Positions 16,065-26,342 are shown, counted from the stretch's first letter. The stretch: 64,000 bases of DNA from Pseudaeromonas sp963677375 (GCA_963677375.2 CAXXIF010000004.1:186001-250000), one strand, 5' to 3'. A program made the numbers and translations. Notes: generated by a model not told the origin, from the sequence alone.

Positions 16065-16248
16065 CAAACCACATAGTCCTTTCGAGGTAGTTACAAGCCA
16101 TGTCAATGAGCACGTAGATGACCAAGGCAAACTTGGCAAGCTTGTAGGAAAAATCAATGATTTCTCCAGCAAGTGCCACGATGTCTCTTGCTATCTCGAT
16201 GCGCTCCTTAACTAGGCCGTAACCAGAAGATTTTTGGTTTTTCTTCAT
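16033..16248 (-). CDS. Small membrane protein coupled to the reverse transcriptase
   Basis: 71 aa from an ATG at 16248, nine bases after GGAGG; a GTG two codons earlier is also possible. Basic N-terminus, an amphipathic helix (about 14-35) and one hydrophobic segment near 38-52 (AKFALVIYVLIDMAC). Its end overlaps the RT start, so the two form one operon. Some defence RT systems carry small membrane partners, such as SLATT-type proteins with two membrane helices; this one shows a single clear helix. Confidence 0.65.
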   Translation of the reverse strand: MKKNQKSSGYGLVKERIEIARDIVALAGEIIDFSYKLAKFALVIYVLIDMACNYLERTMWFDVRTKMANQI

Positions 16249-16254
16249 GATCAC

Positions 16255-16430
16255 GGTCCTCCGTATATCTCCCGACTCGTCCTAGCGCAAGGCGCATGGC
16301 TTCAACTAACTAACACCCCAGTAGCGCCAGTCGAACCGTCAAGGACGAATCGTCATGTAGCGAATGGAGCGCAAGGCATCACAATGTGACATACGGAGCG
16401 TCAGGCGAACCAGTATCCTCGGGCGAACCA
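16255..16430 (-). ncRNA. Candidate structured leader or template RNA of the RT operon
   Basis: About 176 bases without a gene, upstream of the RT operon on its strand. It contains an inverted repeat TCGTCCT (16277-16283) with AGGACGA (16342-16348), a GCGC-AAG-GCGC hairpin near 16285, and a tandem GGCGAACCAGT (16404-16414 and 16422-16432). Retrons and several defence RTs have a template RNA next to the RT gene. Transcription is not shown; this is a candidate only. Confidence 0.35.
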
Positions 16431-16563
16431 GTTGCCTAACGTCGGGAAGGTAGCAAAATACATCATACCTACTCGAATCTCAATTAGGTTTCAGCTACCA
16501 GAAACCCAACCCATATCGTCACCTTATTACCATGGGGTTAAACCATCCAACCCTGTGGCATTC

Positions 16564-19500
16564 ATGAGCAACAAAGATCTGAAACTCGCGCTAGAACTTG
16601 CAGCCAAAGCCACGGGCCGCGAGGAGATTGCCGAGCTCAATAAAGAGGTCGGCAACCTTGGCCCTATCTCCAACGCTGTGGAGCAAGAGACCAAAGAGCT
16701 AGCGGTTCGTATGCAGCAGCTCGGCCAGCAGCGCGATCAGATCGATGCCTTCAATAAGTCCAAGGATGCGCTGACTCAACTAGAGCTGGCGACGGTCCTC
16801 TCCCGCGACAAACTTGAATCATTGCGCAAGGTGCAGGCCTCTGGTGCTGGTGATGCTGAGCAGTTGGCCAAGCAAGAGAAGCTGCTGGCCAGCGAGGTCA
16901 AACAGCTCGAATCCCAACTGGTTCGCCAAGCCGCAACCTACACCAAGCTGGGGGCTGGGCTCAAACAATCGGGCATCGATACCCGGAACCTGGGCACCGA
17001 GCAGAATCGCCTGCAGCGTGAAATCACCGAAACCGCCTCCCGCACCGAGAAGCTGGCCCGAGAACTGACGGGCAGCAAGGCCGCCGCCGCTTCGTTTGCT
17101 GGCAGCGTGGGCGGAGTAACCTCGCGCCTGCTGGCGTTGGGTGCTGCTTATATTGGCGTCGATAGGCTGTGGGATAGCCTCAAAGCCATGTTCACCAGTG
17201 GTGACCAGGCCGAGCGGTTGTCAGTGCAGATCAAGGCAGTAATGGGATCCATCCAGGGGGGAGCCGAAGCCACCGCCTGGATCAACAAATTCGCTACAGA
17301 AACTCCGCTGCAGCTGGACGAAGTCACACAGCTCTTTGTTCGCCTCAAGGCGTTTGGTCTCGACCCGATGGATGGCTCGTTGCAGGCCATTGTTGACCAG
17401 ACCTACAAGCTCGGCGGCAGTTTTGAAGAGGCGCAGGGCATCAGCCTGGCGCTCGGCCAGGCATGGGCCAAGCAGAAGCTGCAGGGCGAAGAGATCCTGC
17501 AGATGATCGAGCGCGGCGTGCCGGTCTGGGAAATGCTGGAGAAAGTCACTGGCAAGAACACCACCGAGCTGGAAAAGCTATCGTCAGCTGGGGCGCTGGG
17601 TCGAGACACCATCAAGGCGCTGATGGAAGAGATCGGCAAGCAATCGGCCGGTGCCGCTGCCGATAACATGAGTTTGCTCTCCGGCCTGATCTCCAACGCC
17701 AAAGACAACCTGGAAAAGTTCTATCGCATGGTGGCGGAGAACGGTGCCCTGGATTGGCTAAAGCAGCAGTTGGCGACGCTCAATGCCGAGTTTGCCAGGA
17801 TGGCGGCCGATGGTTCGCTGCAGCAATGGGCAAAGAAATTATCTGATGCGATTGTCTCCACCGGGGAGGGCATCAAGTCATTCGTCAAGTTGATGGCTGA
17901 CTGGTCAGGGGCCATCAAGTTCCTGGGGGAGGCCTGGTTAGGGCTCAAGATCGCCAGTTGGGCTGGCCAGGTTAAGGCTCTCTATACCCAGTTCATCGCT
18001 CTGCCTGCAGCAACCACGGCGGCCGCCACTGGTATCAGTACCGTAGGGACGGCATCAGTTATCACGACCACTGCGGTCAAGTTGCTGGGGCAGGCGCTCA
18101 AGGTTTCATTGGTAGCTATGACCGTCGAGGCCGTTATCCAGATTGGCCGTTTAGGTGTGGCGCTCTATGACCTCGTCAAAGCCGAACAGGCATTGCGGGA
18201 GTCTCAAACCTTGCAAGCGGAGACCAGCGCTAACCTCAAGGACCGCTTTGCGCAGTTATCCCGTGAGTTGGGGATCACGGTACGCAATATGGCGGATCTG
18301 GACCAGGCGGTCGTCGAGGGCGAGGTGCATTTCGATGCGGCAACCCATGCATGGGCCCAGGGATCTGCATCGCTTAAAGCCATTGGCGATACGGCCAAGA
18401 GTACCGCCGTTTACCTGGATGAAGTCGCAACGGCTGCCAAGCGCACCCAGACGGATGCCAATGCTGCGCTAGGTGGGGCCCTCAAGGCGATTGGTCTGGA
18501 CTTTGACCAACTGGAAGGGCGGGTCAGTGGCAGTTTTAAGGATATTGAAACGGCGTTAAATACCTTGGTTCAGGCGAGTAATGCGGGCGCTGGAACTATC
18601 AAGGCGGCTCTGGCCACGGCCTTTGATGCGACCAAGACCAAAGCCGAGCTGGATATTGTCAGCCATGCGGTGCAGACCCTCCATGACCAGGGGAAGTTGG
18701 TAGGACAGCCCTATATCGACAGCCTGGGTTTAGCCACTACTGCCAGCCATAAACTGGGTGGCAGCAGTGCAGAGCTGATCACCAGTTTCAAGGCCCAGAA
18801 AGCCGCAGTCGAGGAGGCCTATAAGAAAGGCGAGATTGGCGCGGAGCAACATCGGCAGCAGGTTGGCAAGCTGAATCTGGAGTTGGATAAAACCACCAGA
18901 GCCGCGCAAAAAAATGTCCAGGCCGCAGATGATATGACCCAGGCTTATTCCGATTTCGGTATGCATTCGGGCAAGCAGTTGGAGGAGGTGGCCGCCCGTC
19001 TTAAAGGTTCATTTCAGGTCATCCAATCCGGTGCCCAGCCGCTTGAGCAAGTAAAACAGGCGTTCCTCAAGTACGCCGAAGCGGAACTTGCTGCTGCCCA
19101 GGCCAATGATCGTTATGCCAGTGGAGCCTTGTCTGCTCAGGCTGCAACCTTGGGGTTGAGTTCCGAGTTTGAGGCCCTGGAGAAGTCGGTTGCGGCAACC
19201 GGCAAGGAAGCGCTGATCACGGCTGGAGCGCTGGACACGCTCGGGGCTAGCAGTACGAAGGCCGGAGCCCATGTGGCTACTGCTAGTCAGAATGTTGATC
19301 AGCATTCAGAAGGCATGAAGAAGCTCCAGGAACACACCCGCCAGGCGTCCTCCGGTCAACTGACGTTTGCTGATGTGATGATGCGCTCATCAGAAGTCGC
19401 CTCCATGAGCCTGGATGACATCAATACCAAGATGGCAGAGGCCCAGGAGATCTGGGAGTCGAGCTACAACTACCTGCTCAAATCTAATGACCTATCCACA

Positions 19501-20217
19501 GAGTGGTGGTCGCCGTATGTCCTCAAACAAAAGCTGGCTCAGGAAAACAACCTGCAGATCCTGGGGCAGATGAAACGCGTCAAAGAGGCGTCTGATGCCC
19601 TGGCCGATGCGGAGCAGCCAACCGCCAAGCTTGTGGCCAACGCCGAACGGGCAGTGAAAGCTGCATACAAACTTGATGCCGAAACCCTTTCAAACTTTCG
19701 TGCGGCCATCGATAGCGCCAAGCAGAAGATGGCAGAGCTGGCTGAATCGGCTGCATCCACAGTCAGCAATTTACGCGATGAACTGGACCAACTCTCTGAG
19801 AACTATGACGCCATCGAACGGCGGCGCTATGACGAGCAAGTTGCCTCCATCCGCTCCAGCCTGGAAACCGCCCGCGTTGCGGGCAATGCAGACGCCGTTG
19901 CCAGCTACAAAGAAGCGCTGCGCCTCGCAGAAGAACTGCATCAGAAGAAAATGGCCACCATCAAAGCCGAACAAGCCGCCGCAGCTCAAGAGGTAGCAGA
20001 AGCCAAGAAAGCGGCGGCTTCAACTCCAGCGACCGGTAGTGTCAGCCCGGCATCATCTTCTGTCTCCAATACAGCCTCCGCCAGTTCGTCAGGTACTAGC
20101 AGGGTCATTCGGTTTGAGCTGGGTACTGAGTCAGCCGATGTGACTGTAAGCGCTTCAAACGAGGCCGCTTTATTAAGCATCCTAAACACCCTTCAAACAC
20201 AGGCAAAACGCGGATGA
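16564..20217 (+). CDS. Tail tape measure protein
   Basis: 1,217 aa from the ATG at 16564. The frame is open from a TTG at 16432, but the upstream part lies in the disturbed junction after the RT insertion. Long coiled coil at about 1-200, a tape-measure domain near 200-420 (KFATETPLQLDEVTQLFVRLKAFGLDP), hydrophobic patches near 490-540, then further coiled coil. It sets tail length and may form a channel for DNA entry. Length predicts a tail of roughly 180 nm by the usual rule of about 0.15 nm per residue. It overlaps the next gene by four bases. Confidence 0.88.
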   Translation: MSNKDLKLALELAAKATGREEIAELNKEVGNLGPISNAVEQETKELAVRMQQLGQQRDQIDAFNKSKDALTQLELATVLSRDKLESLRKVQASGAGDAEQLAKQEKLLASEVKQLESQLVRQAATYTKLGAGLKQSGIDTRNLGTEQNRLQREITETASRTEKLARELTGSKAAAASFAGSVGGVTSRLLALGAAYIGVDRLWDSLKAMFTSGDQAERLSVQIKAVMGSIQGGAEATAWINKFATETPLQLDEVTQLFVRLKAFGLDPMDGSLQAIVDQTYKLGGSFEEAQGISLALGQAWAKQKLQGEEILQMIERGVPVWEMLEKVTGKNTTELEKLSSAGALGRDTIKALMEEIGKQSAGAAADNMSLLSGLISNAKDNLEKFYRMVAENGALDWLKQQLATLNAEFARMAADGSLQQWAKKLSDAIVSTGEGIKSFVKLMADWSGAIKFLGEAWLGLKIASWAGQVKALYTQFIALPAATTAAATGISTVGTASVITTTAVKLLGQALKVSLVAMTVEAVIQIGRLGVALYDLVKAEQALRESQTLQAETSANLKDRFAQLSRELGITVRNMADLDQAVVEGEVHFDAATHAWAQGSASLKAIGDTAKSTAVYLDEVATAAKRTQTDANAALGGALKAIGLDFDQLEGRVSGSFKDIETALNTLVQASNAGAGTIKAALATAFDATKTKAELDIVSHAVQTLHDQGKLVGQPYIDSLGLATTASHKLGGSSAELITSFKAQKAAVEEAYKKGEIGAEQHRQQVGKLNLELDKTTRAAQKNVQAADDMTQAYSDFGMHSGKQLEEVAARLKGSFQVIQSGAQPLEQVKQAFLKYAEAELAAAQANDRYASGALSAQAATLGLSSEFEALEKSVAATGKEALITAGALDTLGASSTKAGAHVATASQNVDQHSEGMKKLQEHTRQASSGQLTFADVMMRSSEVASMSLDDINTKMAEAQEIWESSYNYLLKSNDLSTEWWSPYVLKQKLAQENNLQILGQMKRVKEASDALADAEQPTAKLVANAERAVKAAYKLDAETLSNFRAAIDSAKQKMAELAESAASTVSNLRDELDQLSENYDAIERRRYDEQVASIRSSLETARVAGNADAVASYKEALRLAEELHQKKMATIKAEQAAAAQEVAEAKKAAASTPATGSVSPASSSVSNTASASSSGTSRVIRFELGTESADVTVSASNEAALLSILNTLQTQAKRG

Positions 20218-20585
20218 ATACCACCCTAAATACATTGGTGTTGCCAGATGACATGGTCTGGAAGGACGAGCTGGATTGGGCCCCAGTAGGGCAAACCATG
20301 ACTCCCACGCTAGATGGATCTTTGTTACTGGAAGACAACCCGCTTTTTAGCGGCCGACCCATCACGCTCGTGGGGATTGCAGGGAGAGGTTTGGTTTTAC
20401 AGCTCAAAGCCCTGGAAGCACAGCTCAGCCCAAGAATGACCCTAACGCTACATGATGGTCTGTCTCGGACTGTTTATTGGCGACGTCCTGGTGTTAAAGC
20501 ATCCCCCTATGGAGAGGAGTTTGCTGACCCGACCGATGCTGACCCATACAACCTTGAACTGAACTTTACTTGGAGTGATGAATGA
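20214..20585 (+). CDS. Small tail protein after the tape measure
   Basis: 123 aa, beta-rich, no membrane segment. Coupled at both ends by four-base overlaps to the tape measure and the large tail gene. In B3-like phages a protein of similar size occupies this place. Function probably in tail-tip assembly; no motif recognised. Confidence 0.65.
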   Translation: MNTTLNTLVLPDDMVWKDELDWAPVGQTMTPTLDGSLLLEDNPLFSGRPITLVGIAGRGLVLQLKALEAQLSPRMTLTLHDGLSRTVYWRRPGVKASPYGEEFADPTDADPYNLELNFTWSDE

Positions 20586-23500
20586 CCATTCTTGCCGATG
20601 ACATCAAGTTCCTGGCCAGTCAGCGCATGACCGATAACGATGACGGTGGTGGGCGAGCCACGGGCACTGTCATTGTTTCCGGTGCCCATAACACCATTTT
20701 TGATGATGTGTCTGACGTCGACTTGGCCTATGGCCGGGTCAACCTACGGCAGGTGTTCCCGGCAATCCACACCGACGACACGGATAAGTATTCCGGCGCC
20801 AATGTCATCGTGCTGACACCTCCGGCCAGCGAAGATGTTTGCATTACGCTGTTCGATCAGGGCGATCCGTTCTGTTTCCGCAACCAGGCGCGTGAGTTTA
20901 TCGAGCAGTATCTAGTCAAGGGCCCTCGGTGGTCGGGCTACCTCTTCGACACTCAACTCAAGGGGCAGCGGGCTATCCGCTTCTTTCAGCGATCCGAGAT
21001 CCGGCTCCCAGATGTTGGCGAGACGCTGGTGCTGGTTGGCGACGAGGGGAAGCCAACTCAGTTTGAGCAGTATGTGCGGGTCACGAAGGTCAGTAGCGAG
21101 ATAAAGACCTTCGAGACTCAGACAAGTGGTGGGACTTTCACCCGCACCGTTGTGACCTGTGAGATTTCAGATCGTCTGCGTTATACGTTCCCCGGCAATT
21201 TACCTACCAAGTTCGACGATGTGACGCCGTCAAGCCAGTTGCGTGAAACAGTGGTGGCAGATGCAGCCAATTACTATGGGACGGTGGCGACCGCCTCCGA
21301 TGGCGCATTCCAGTCCATGCAGATCCAGGTCAAGAGCATCTACAACCAGTTGGTGCCGTCAGCCCGGACAGATATTCCGGCCACTGATTTGTCGGCGGCA
21401 GGCCAGAGCATAGCGCTTATCGCAGCAACCGATGGCACGGTGACGTTTTCTACGCCCTTGGTGATTGCTCCTAGCAAGGCAATCTATTTGGGCAATGCCT
21501 GCATGCCGGGCTCTGTGGCCATCAGCATTGGGAGTGCGAAGATCACAGACTCTGCCGGTGAGTTAGTGGTGGGTTCTACCGTGATCGGCAGCGTGGAGTA
21601 CCAGCGCGGGATGTTGAGTTTCAACGCGCAGTGCCCGAACTATGGCACGCAGAACAAGAGCATTTCATTCAAGCCTGCAACAGCTCCTGTGCGCGTCAGC
21701 GAAACCGCTGCGATTGATGTAGATGCCAATAACCGGCGATATGCCTATACCGCTACGTTGAGCCCTGTTCCAAGCCCAGGGAGCTTCACCTTGTCCTATC
21801 TGGCACAGGGCAAGTGGTATGACATACGGGATAACGGCAAAGGGGAAATCCTGGGCGCGGATACCAGCTTCGGCTCCGGGATCATTAATTCCACCACTGG
21901 CTCGATGATGGCCACATTGGGATCATTGCCTGATGTCGGATCCGCCATCCTTATGTCATGGGCGGGGAAAACGGTCGAGTACCCGGTCAGCCCAACGCCA
22001 GTCAAGCCACCCCTTGAGCCAGTAGACACATCGACTCAAGAGCCTATCAATCGGCTGGGGATCTCAGCCCGTTTAGGCGTGAATGGCTTGGAGCAACTGA
22101 CCGCATCGACCTACACCTATTCATCCGGAGGGACCGGCGGTGGCCAAGTTATGCCGGAGCCAGGTTTTGATAAGACTATCGATCCAGCTACGGTTACGGC
22201 CAGTTGGGAGGGCGGAGTCAAGACTGCCGCTACCGATGCACACGGCGTATTCACCGGCGCGGCTTCAGGACGCGTCGATGCTGCCAACGGATTGCTGACC
22301 ATTAGCCCCAACCTCTTGTCAGCGAAGGGGGATTCGCTCGCGTTGAGCTGGCGGGTGATTGACCGTGTTCGGACCGATAACCCGCCCTACACCATGAGCA
22401 GCAACCAAGTGTCGGTGGCGTTGGGTATGAATGCCAAGCCTGGCTCTGTCTATATCGGCTTTCAGTTGCGTTGTAGCGATGCCAGTACCGCCGAAGAGCA
22501 GTTCAGCAAACTGGATGTGCAACTGCGGGATGATGGAGCGGGAAACCTGCTGGATATTGCCAGCCGCGTGAAGCTGGGGACCGTGGATTATGCCAGCGGT
22601 AATGCGGTCATATCGGTACCGGCCTCCTGCAAGTTTTGGGTTCAACGCTATGCCGTGGTGTTTGGTGATTATCGACACACCAGCAGCGCCTGGGAGGAGC
22701 ACCCAGCTACGTTCGTGAAGGTGCAGTCCATTATCCGGGTTACCAGCTCAGTGGGTACTCCGCAAAGTGCCGTCCTGTCGATGGACACGCTAACGTGGGT
22801 CAACGTGAACCAATCTGGTGGGAGCCTGCTTTCCGATGCGACCCGGCTGCAAATTGCCGGTCAAACGATGACGGCCAGTAGCGGTCAATTGCAGGTGGTA
22901 GATCCGGAAACTGGCGCTGTCACGACAGCTGGGAGTATCGATACGGCGAACGGCAGCGTAGTGATCTCCAACTGGCAGGCTGGCGCATCCAATGACGTCA
23001 CCGCTCAGTCCTTGTGTGCAGAGCTGGGCCAGCACCTGGTCAGCCAAGTGGCATTTCGTACCCCAGGGGCTCCGGTCGCTCCGGGTAGTTTGTACTTGCG
23101 CTGCCAGGACAAACTCGGGGTGCAACACGATGTCACCCTCACCGATAGTGGTGTGGTCAGAGAGGGGATCTTCCATGGTCGATTCGACTATCAGACCGGC
23201 ATTGCCAAGCTGACATTTGGCAATCGGGTATTGGCAGCCGGTCATGAATCAGAGCCCTGGTACAGCGTCGATCGCGTGGATGCCGATGGCTATATCATCG
23301 AGCCAGTCCTGATCCAGCCGGACACCATTCGCTACAACTGCGTGATCTACAGCTATCTGCCACTGGACGCCGACTTGATTGGCCTAGATCCGGTGCGACT
23401 GCCGTCCGATGGCCGAGTACCCATCTTCCGAGCCGGTGGCTTGGTGGTGGTGCATAGCACTGAAAAAACCGTGGTACCAGCCAACCCCACCGCTGGATCT

Positions 23501-24235
23501 GTCGTGAATGCGGGTAGAACTCGGTTGTCGCATCTGCATGTGGAGGACTCTGCCGGTGTGAAACTGCCCGCTGCCGCGTACCAGTTTGATCTGGATGCTG
23601 GGCGGGTGACGTTTACAGCCAGCTTGTCATTGACAGGGTTCGTGCAACCGCTGTGGGTGGTTCATCGCATTGAGGATATGAGCTTGGTGCGTGATGTTGA
23701 AATCAGCGGGCGCTTATCACTGGCTCGTCAGTTGTCACACGACTATCCAGCGGCATCGACGCTGGTCAGCTCGGTATTGCTCGCTGGCGATCGCCAGGCT
23801 CGATACACCAACCTGTTTGACCAGGCCACCTGGACCAATGAATGGTCTGACAGCCTGATCGGAACTGAAACCAGTGCTCAGTTCAACGAGGTGCTGTACC
23901 CGATAACCGTCACCAATCGGGGGGCGATCACTGAGGATTGGGCGCTGATTTTTACCAGCTCGTCGGCCTTCCGGATTGTCGGTAAGTCGGTTGGCCAAAT
24001 CGGGATTGGCGACATCACTACGCCGTGTGCGCCTGTGAATCCAGCCACCGGAGTTCCCTACTGGTCCATCAATCCTCTGGCCTTTGGTGCCGGGTGGAGT
24101 AGCGGAAACGTGCTCCGGTTTACCACCATCGGTGCCGAGTTCCCTGTCCAGGTAGCCCGCACCATCATGCAATCGGATGCCAGCATGGCGGACGATAAAT
24201 TCGAGCTGCGGACCCGCGGCAACGTCAACAAGTAA
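20582..24235 (+). CDS. Large tail-tip / baseplate structural protein
   Basis: 1,217 aa, beta-rich throughout, with no coiled coil. Several repeats of an Ig-like pattern ending in a short linker with Ser/Gly/Thr (for example GSFTLSYLAQGKWYDIRDNG and GSVYIGFQLRCSD) suggest stacked beta domains. Very large proteins of this sort follow the tape measure in B3-like transposable siphophages. It probably forms the tail tip or hub that contacts the host. Confidence 0.65.
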   Translation: MTILADDIKFLASQRMTDNDDGGGRATGTVIVSGAHNTIFDDVSDVDLAYGRVNLRQVFPAIHTDDTDKYSGANVIVLTPPASEDVCITLFDQGDPFCFRNQAREFIEQYLVKGPRWSGYLFDTQLKGQRAIRFFQRSEIRLPDVGETLVLVGDEGKPTQFEQYVRVTKVSSEIKTFETQTSGGTFTRTVVTCEISDRLRYTFPGNLPTKFDDVTPSSQLRETVVADAANYYGTVATASDGAFQSMQIQVKSIYNQLVPSARTDIPATDLSAAGQSIALIAATDGTVTFSTPLVIAPSKAIYLGNACMPGSVAISIGSAKITDSAGELVVGSTVIGSVEYQRGMLSFNAQCPNYGTQNKSISFKPATAPVRVSETAAIDVDANNRRYAYTATLSPVPSPGSFTLSYLAQGKWYDIRDNGKGEILGADTSFGSGIINSTTGSMMATLGSLPDVGSAILMSWAGKTVEYPVSPTPVKPPLEPVDTSTQEPINRLGISARLGVNGLEQLTASTYTYSSGGTGGGQVMPEPGFDKTIDPATVTASWEGGVKTAATDAHGVFTGAASGRVDAANGLLTISPNLLSAKGDSLALSWRVIDRVRTDNPPYTMSSNQVSVALGMNAKPGSVYIGFQLRCSDASTAEEQFSKLDVQLRDDGAGNLLDIASRVKLGTVDYASGNAVISVPASCKFWVQRYAVVFGDYRHTSSAWEEHPATFVKVQSIIRVTSSVGTPQSAVLSMDTLTWVNVNQSGGSLLSDATRLQIAGQTMTASSGQLQVVDPETGAVTTAGSIDTANGSVVISNWQAGASNDVTAQSLCAELGQHLVSQVAFRTPGAPVAPGSLYLRCQDKLGVQHDVTLTDSGVVREGIFHGRFDYQTGIAKLTFGNRVLAAGHESEPWYSVDRVDADGYIIEPVLIQPDTIRYNCVIYSYLPLDADLIGLDPVRLPSDGRVPIFRAGGLVVVHSTEKTVVPANPTAGSVVNAGRTRLSHLHVEDSAGVKLPAAAYQFDLDAGRVTFTASLSLTGFVQPLWVVHRIEDMSLVRDVEISGRLSLARQLSHDYPAASTLVSSVLLAGDRQARYTNLFDQATWTNEWSDSLIGTETSAQFNEVLYPITVTNRGAITEDWALIFTSSSAFRIVGKSVGQIGIGDITTPCAPVNPATGVPYWSINPLAFGAGWSSGNVLRFTTIGAEFPVQVARTIMQSDASMADDKFELRTRGNVNK

Positions 24236-24282
24236 CCAATATGCCGGTGGGGCAGATTGCCCCACTGCTCAAGGAGAATACG

Positions 24283-25557
24283 ATGCCGTACCCGGTTAAG
24301 AATTTTCGCTCTGATGATACTGGCCTGAATAAAATCACTGCCACGCTGGGCTCCCTGGTTGGCATTCTCGATGCCTGCCTGGTGACAGGATTTAATCTGC
24401 GCACCCTGGATGCCTTGACGTATGACAGCGCCACTGACCTGTTCGTTGGTACCGTCAATAGCGGCCATGGTTACCGGCTGAACCAGATTGTCTTGGTCGC
24501 TGGGGCCTCGCCATCGCAGTTCAATTGCGAACTCTGGATCACCGCCATTACTGCCACCACGTTCACTAGCAAGGCGCACGTCAGTGATGCCCGTCCGGCC
24601 AGTGCTGCAGCCAGCGGCTCGATGACGGTAAAAGCCGCCCCACAAGGAAGCTGGTCCAAACCATATGTCAGCGCCGATGGTGCCAAGGCCGTGTTTCGGA
24701 TGGAGGCTCCTGAATCCAGCAAATGCTGTTTGCGGATTGATAACTCTATAGCCTGTAGCGCCAGCTTGGGTATGCACTGCTTGGTTGATGGTTACGAGCA
24801 AGTTGGTGGTCTTGATGTAGGGGTTAACCATTTTGGTGCTTTTACAGAACGGCAGAATTCATGGGGTATCCGTGCTAGAACAAGTTTTAGAGATTCCCCC
24901 TGGATTCTACTTGCGGACGGATCGGCCTTCTGGCTGAACATCAAGGTAATTCCGACTACCGCCGATATTTATGATAGCCACTCTGACCCTAGTTCATCTC
25001 CGTATTGGCGATCCTATTTCTTCGGTGATGCAATAAAGCGAGCGCCTAGTGATGCTTATCCATGTTTGCTTGCATCAGCAGCCCAAACATATAGCACGGT
25101 GGTCGCGTATGACGCACAAAACTTAAGCAGCAATACATCGCTATTTCAAAACACAGGCTCATCCAGTAATGGGTTAGCGTTAGCAAGAGATATGTATGGT
25201 TCTATTGGTAAAAAAATACCAGTTGGTACGCTCTTAGCTTGGGGTAATTGCCAATACTCTGGGAAAGGCTCATTAGCGTACCCGAGCCCGAGCGATAACT
25301 CATTGATTGTTAGTCAAAATGGTATCTATCTATTGGAGTCTGGCTCAGCTATCCGGGGGCAGATGCCGGGATATTGGGCCACTCCGCAGTCTCTTTCTGA
25401 TGCTATTGCTCCATCTACTATGTTTGAAAATTTCCCTGGAGCTGAGGCGAGAAAGTTTATATCGATGTCCGCGCAGTATAGTGCTGGAACCAACAGCGCA
25501 ACCTCTGCTTCCTACATCACTATCGGTTTTGTCGATATAACTGGTCCTTGGAGATAA
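24283..25557 (+). CDS. Tail-tip protein, possible host-contact component
   Basis: 424 aa from the ATG at 24283, which has AAGGAG nine bases upstream; the open frame to 24241 has none. The N-terminal 125 residues (MPYPVKNFRSDD...) look conserved in phages. The remainder is more AT-rich than the rest of the tail module, which is common in variable receptor-binding parts. No enzymatic motif. Confidence 0.6.
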   Translation: MPYPVKNFRSDDTGLNKITATLGSLVGILDACLVTGFNLRTLDALTYDSATDLFVGTVNSGHGYRLNQIVLVAGASPSQFNCELWITAITATTFTSKAHVSDARPASAAASGSMTVKAAPQGSWSKPYVSADGAKAVFRMEAPESSKCCLRIDNSIACSASLGMHCLVDGYEQVGGLDVGVNHFGAFTERQNSWGIRARTSFRDSPWILLADGSAFWLNIKVIPTTADIYDSHSDPSSSPYWRSYFFGDAIKRAPSDAYPCLLASAAQTYSTVVAYDAQNLSSNTSLFQNTGSSSNGLALARDMYGSIGKKIPVGTLLAWGNCQYSGKGSLAYPSPSDNSLIVSQNGIYLLESGSAIRGQMPGYWATPQSLSDAIAPSTMFENFPGAEARKFISMSAQYSAGTNSATSASYITIGFVDITGPWR

Positions 25558-25560
25558 AAT

Positions 25561-25938
25561 ATGGCGCATAGCGTTGTCACAGCTATTGGCACACCGCTAG
25601 CGCGGGTGCTGTTCCCCATTTCTGCATCAGGTGAAGGTCGGTCAACAACACAGATGCCGTTATCAATTCCTCGGATTGACTATGCAACCAATCGTGCAGG
25701 TCGAGGATATATAGCTGAAAAGGTGACGATTAATAATATCGGTGTTCATCGGCGGGTGTGTTGTTTGGAGGCGGTTACCTTCCGGTTGGTTGGTGATACC
25801 TGGAGCGATACATCAGGTAATTATCGGTTCGATAATCTGGATGCTGGTACCTCCTATATTGTGGTGTCTGTCGACCATGAAAATAAATATGACCCGGTCG
25901 GTAAGTCACCGCTTTATCCAACGAGATACCCATCATGA
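25561..25938 (+). CDS. Small beta-domain tail protein
   Basis: 125 aa. The C-terminal part (TWSDTSGNYRFDNLDAGTSYIVVSVDHENKY) has the look of a carboxypeptidase-regulatory-like or CnaB-type beta fold, often found in phage tail fibres as a spacer. It overlaps the next gene by four bases (ATGA). Confidence 0.6.
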   Translation: MAHSVVTAIGTPLARVLFPISASGEGRSTTQMPLSIPRIDYATNRAGRGYIAEKVTINNIGVHRRVCCLEAVTFRLVGDTWSDTSGNYRFDNLDAGTSYIVVSVDHENKYDPVGKSPLYPTRYPS

Positions 25939-26342
25939 ATCAAATCCAATATTCCACAGCGGTCAGAACGGCAAAGGCGCATGCTGCAGCCGAGGTGATT
26001 GATACGGGCACTGGTCAAGCACTACTGACCCTATATACCGGGCCAGCACCGGTGGCGTTACAGCCAACTACCGATCAAGTCGCGGTTGTGGCTTTACCCA
26101 TTCCAGCCCCTTGTGCTCTGGCCGTCGAGGCTGGAGCTTTGACGCTGAAGCCATTGCCGGAAACCATGGCTGTGGCTGATGGCACCATTACCTGGGGGCG
26201 GATCACCAATCGGGCTGGGGACCTTGTAGCCGACCTGAGCGTGGGGATTCCAGGGAGTGATGCGGCCCTTATTTTGCCGGTAGTCGACATCTATGCCGGT
26301 GCCACCATTCGGATCAACTCGGCCAATTTGATCGAGGCATAA
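25935..26342 (+). CDS. Tail-region protein, unknown
   Basis: 135 aa, rich in Ala, Val and Pro, mainly beta. Stop (TAA) overlaps the next start (TAAATG). Conserved position in the tail-tip operon, no motif recognised. Confidence 0.6.
   Translation: MNQIQYSTAVRTAKAHAAAEVIDTGTGQALLTLYTGPAPVALQPTTDQVAVVALPIPAPCALAVEAGALTLKPLPETMAVADGTITWGRITNRAGDLVADLSVGIPGSDAALILPVVDIYAGATIRINSANLIEA

Noticed and set aside
20582..24235. Adhesin or surface protein of the host
   Set aside because: Coupled by overlap to tape-measure and tail genes, so it belongs to the phage tail.
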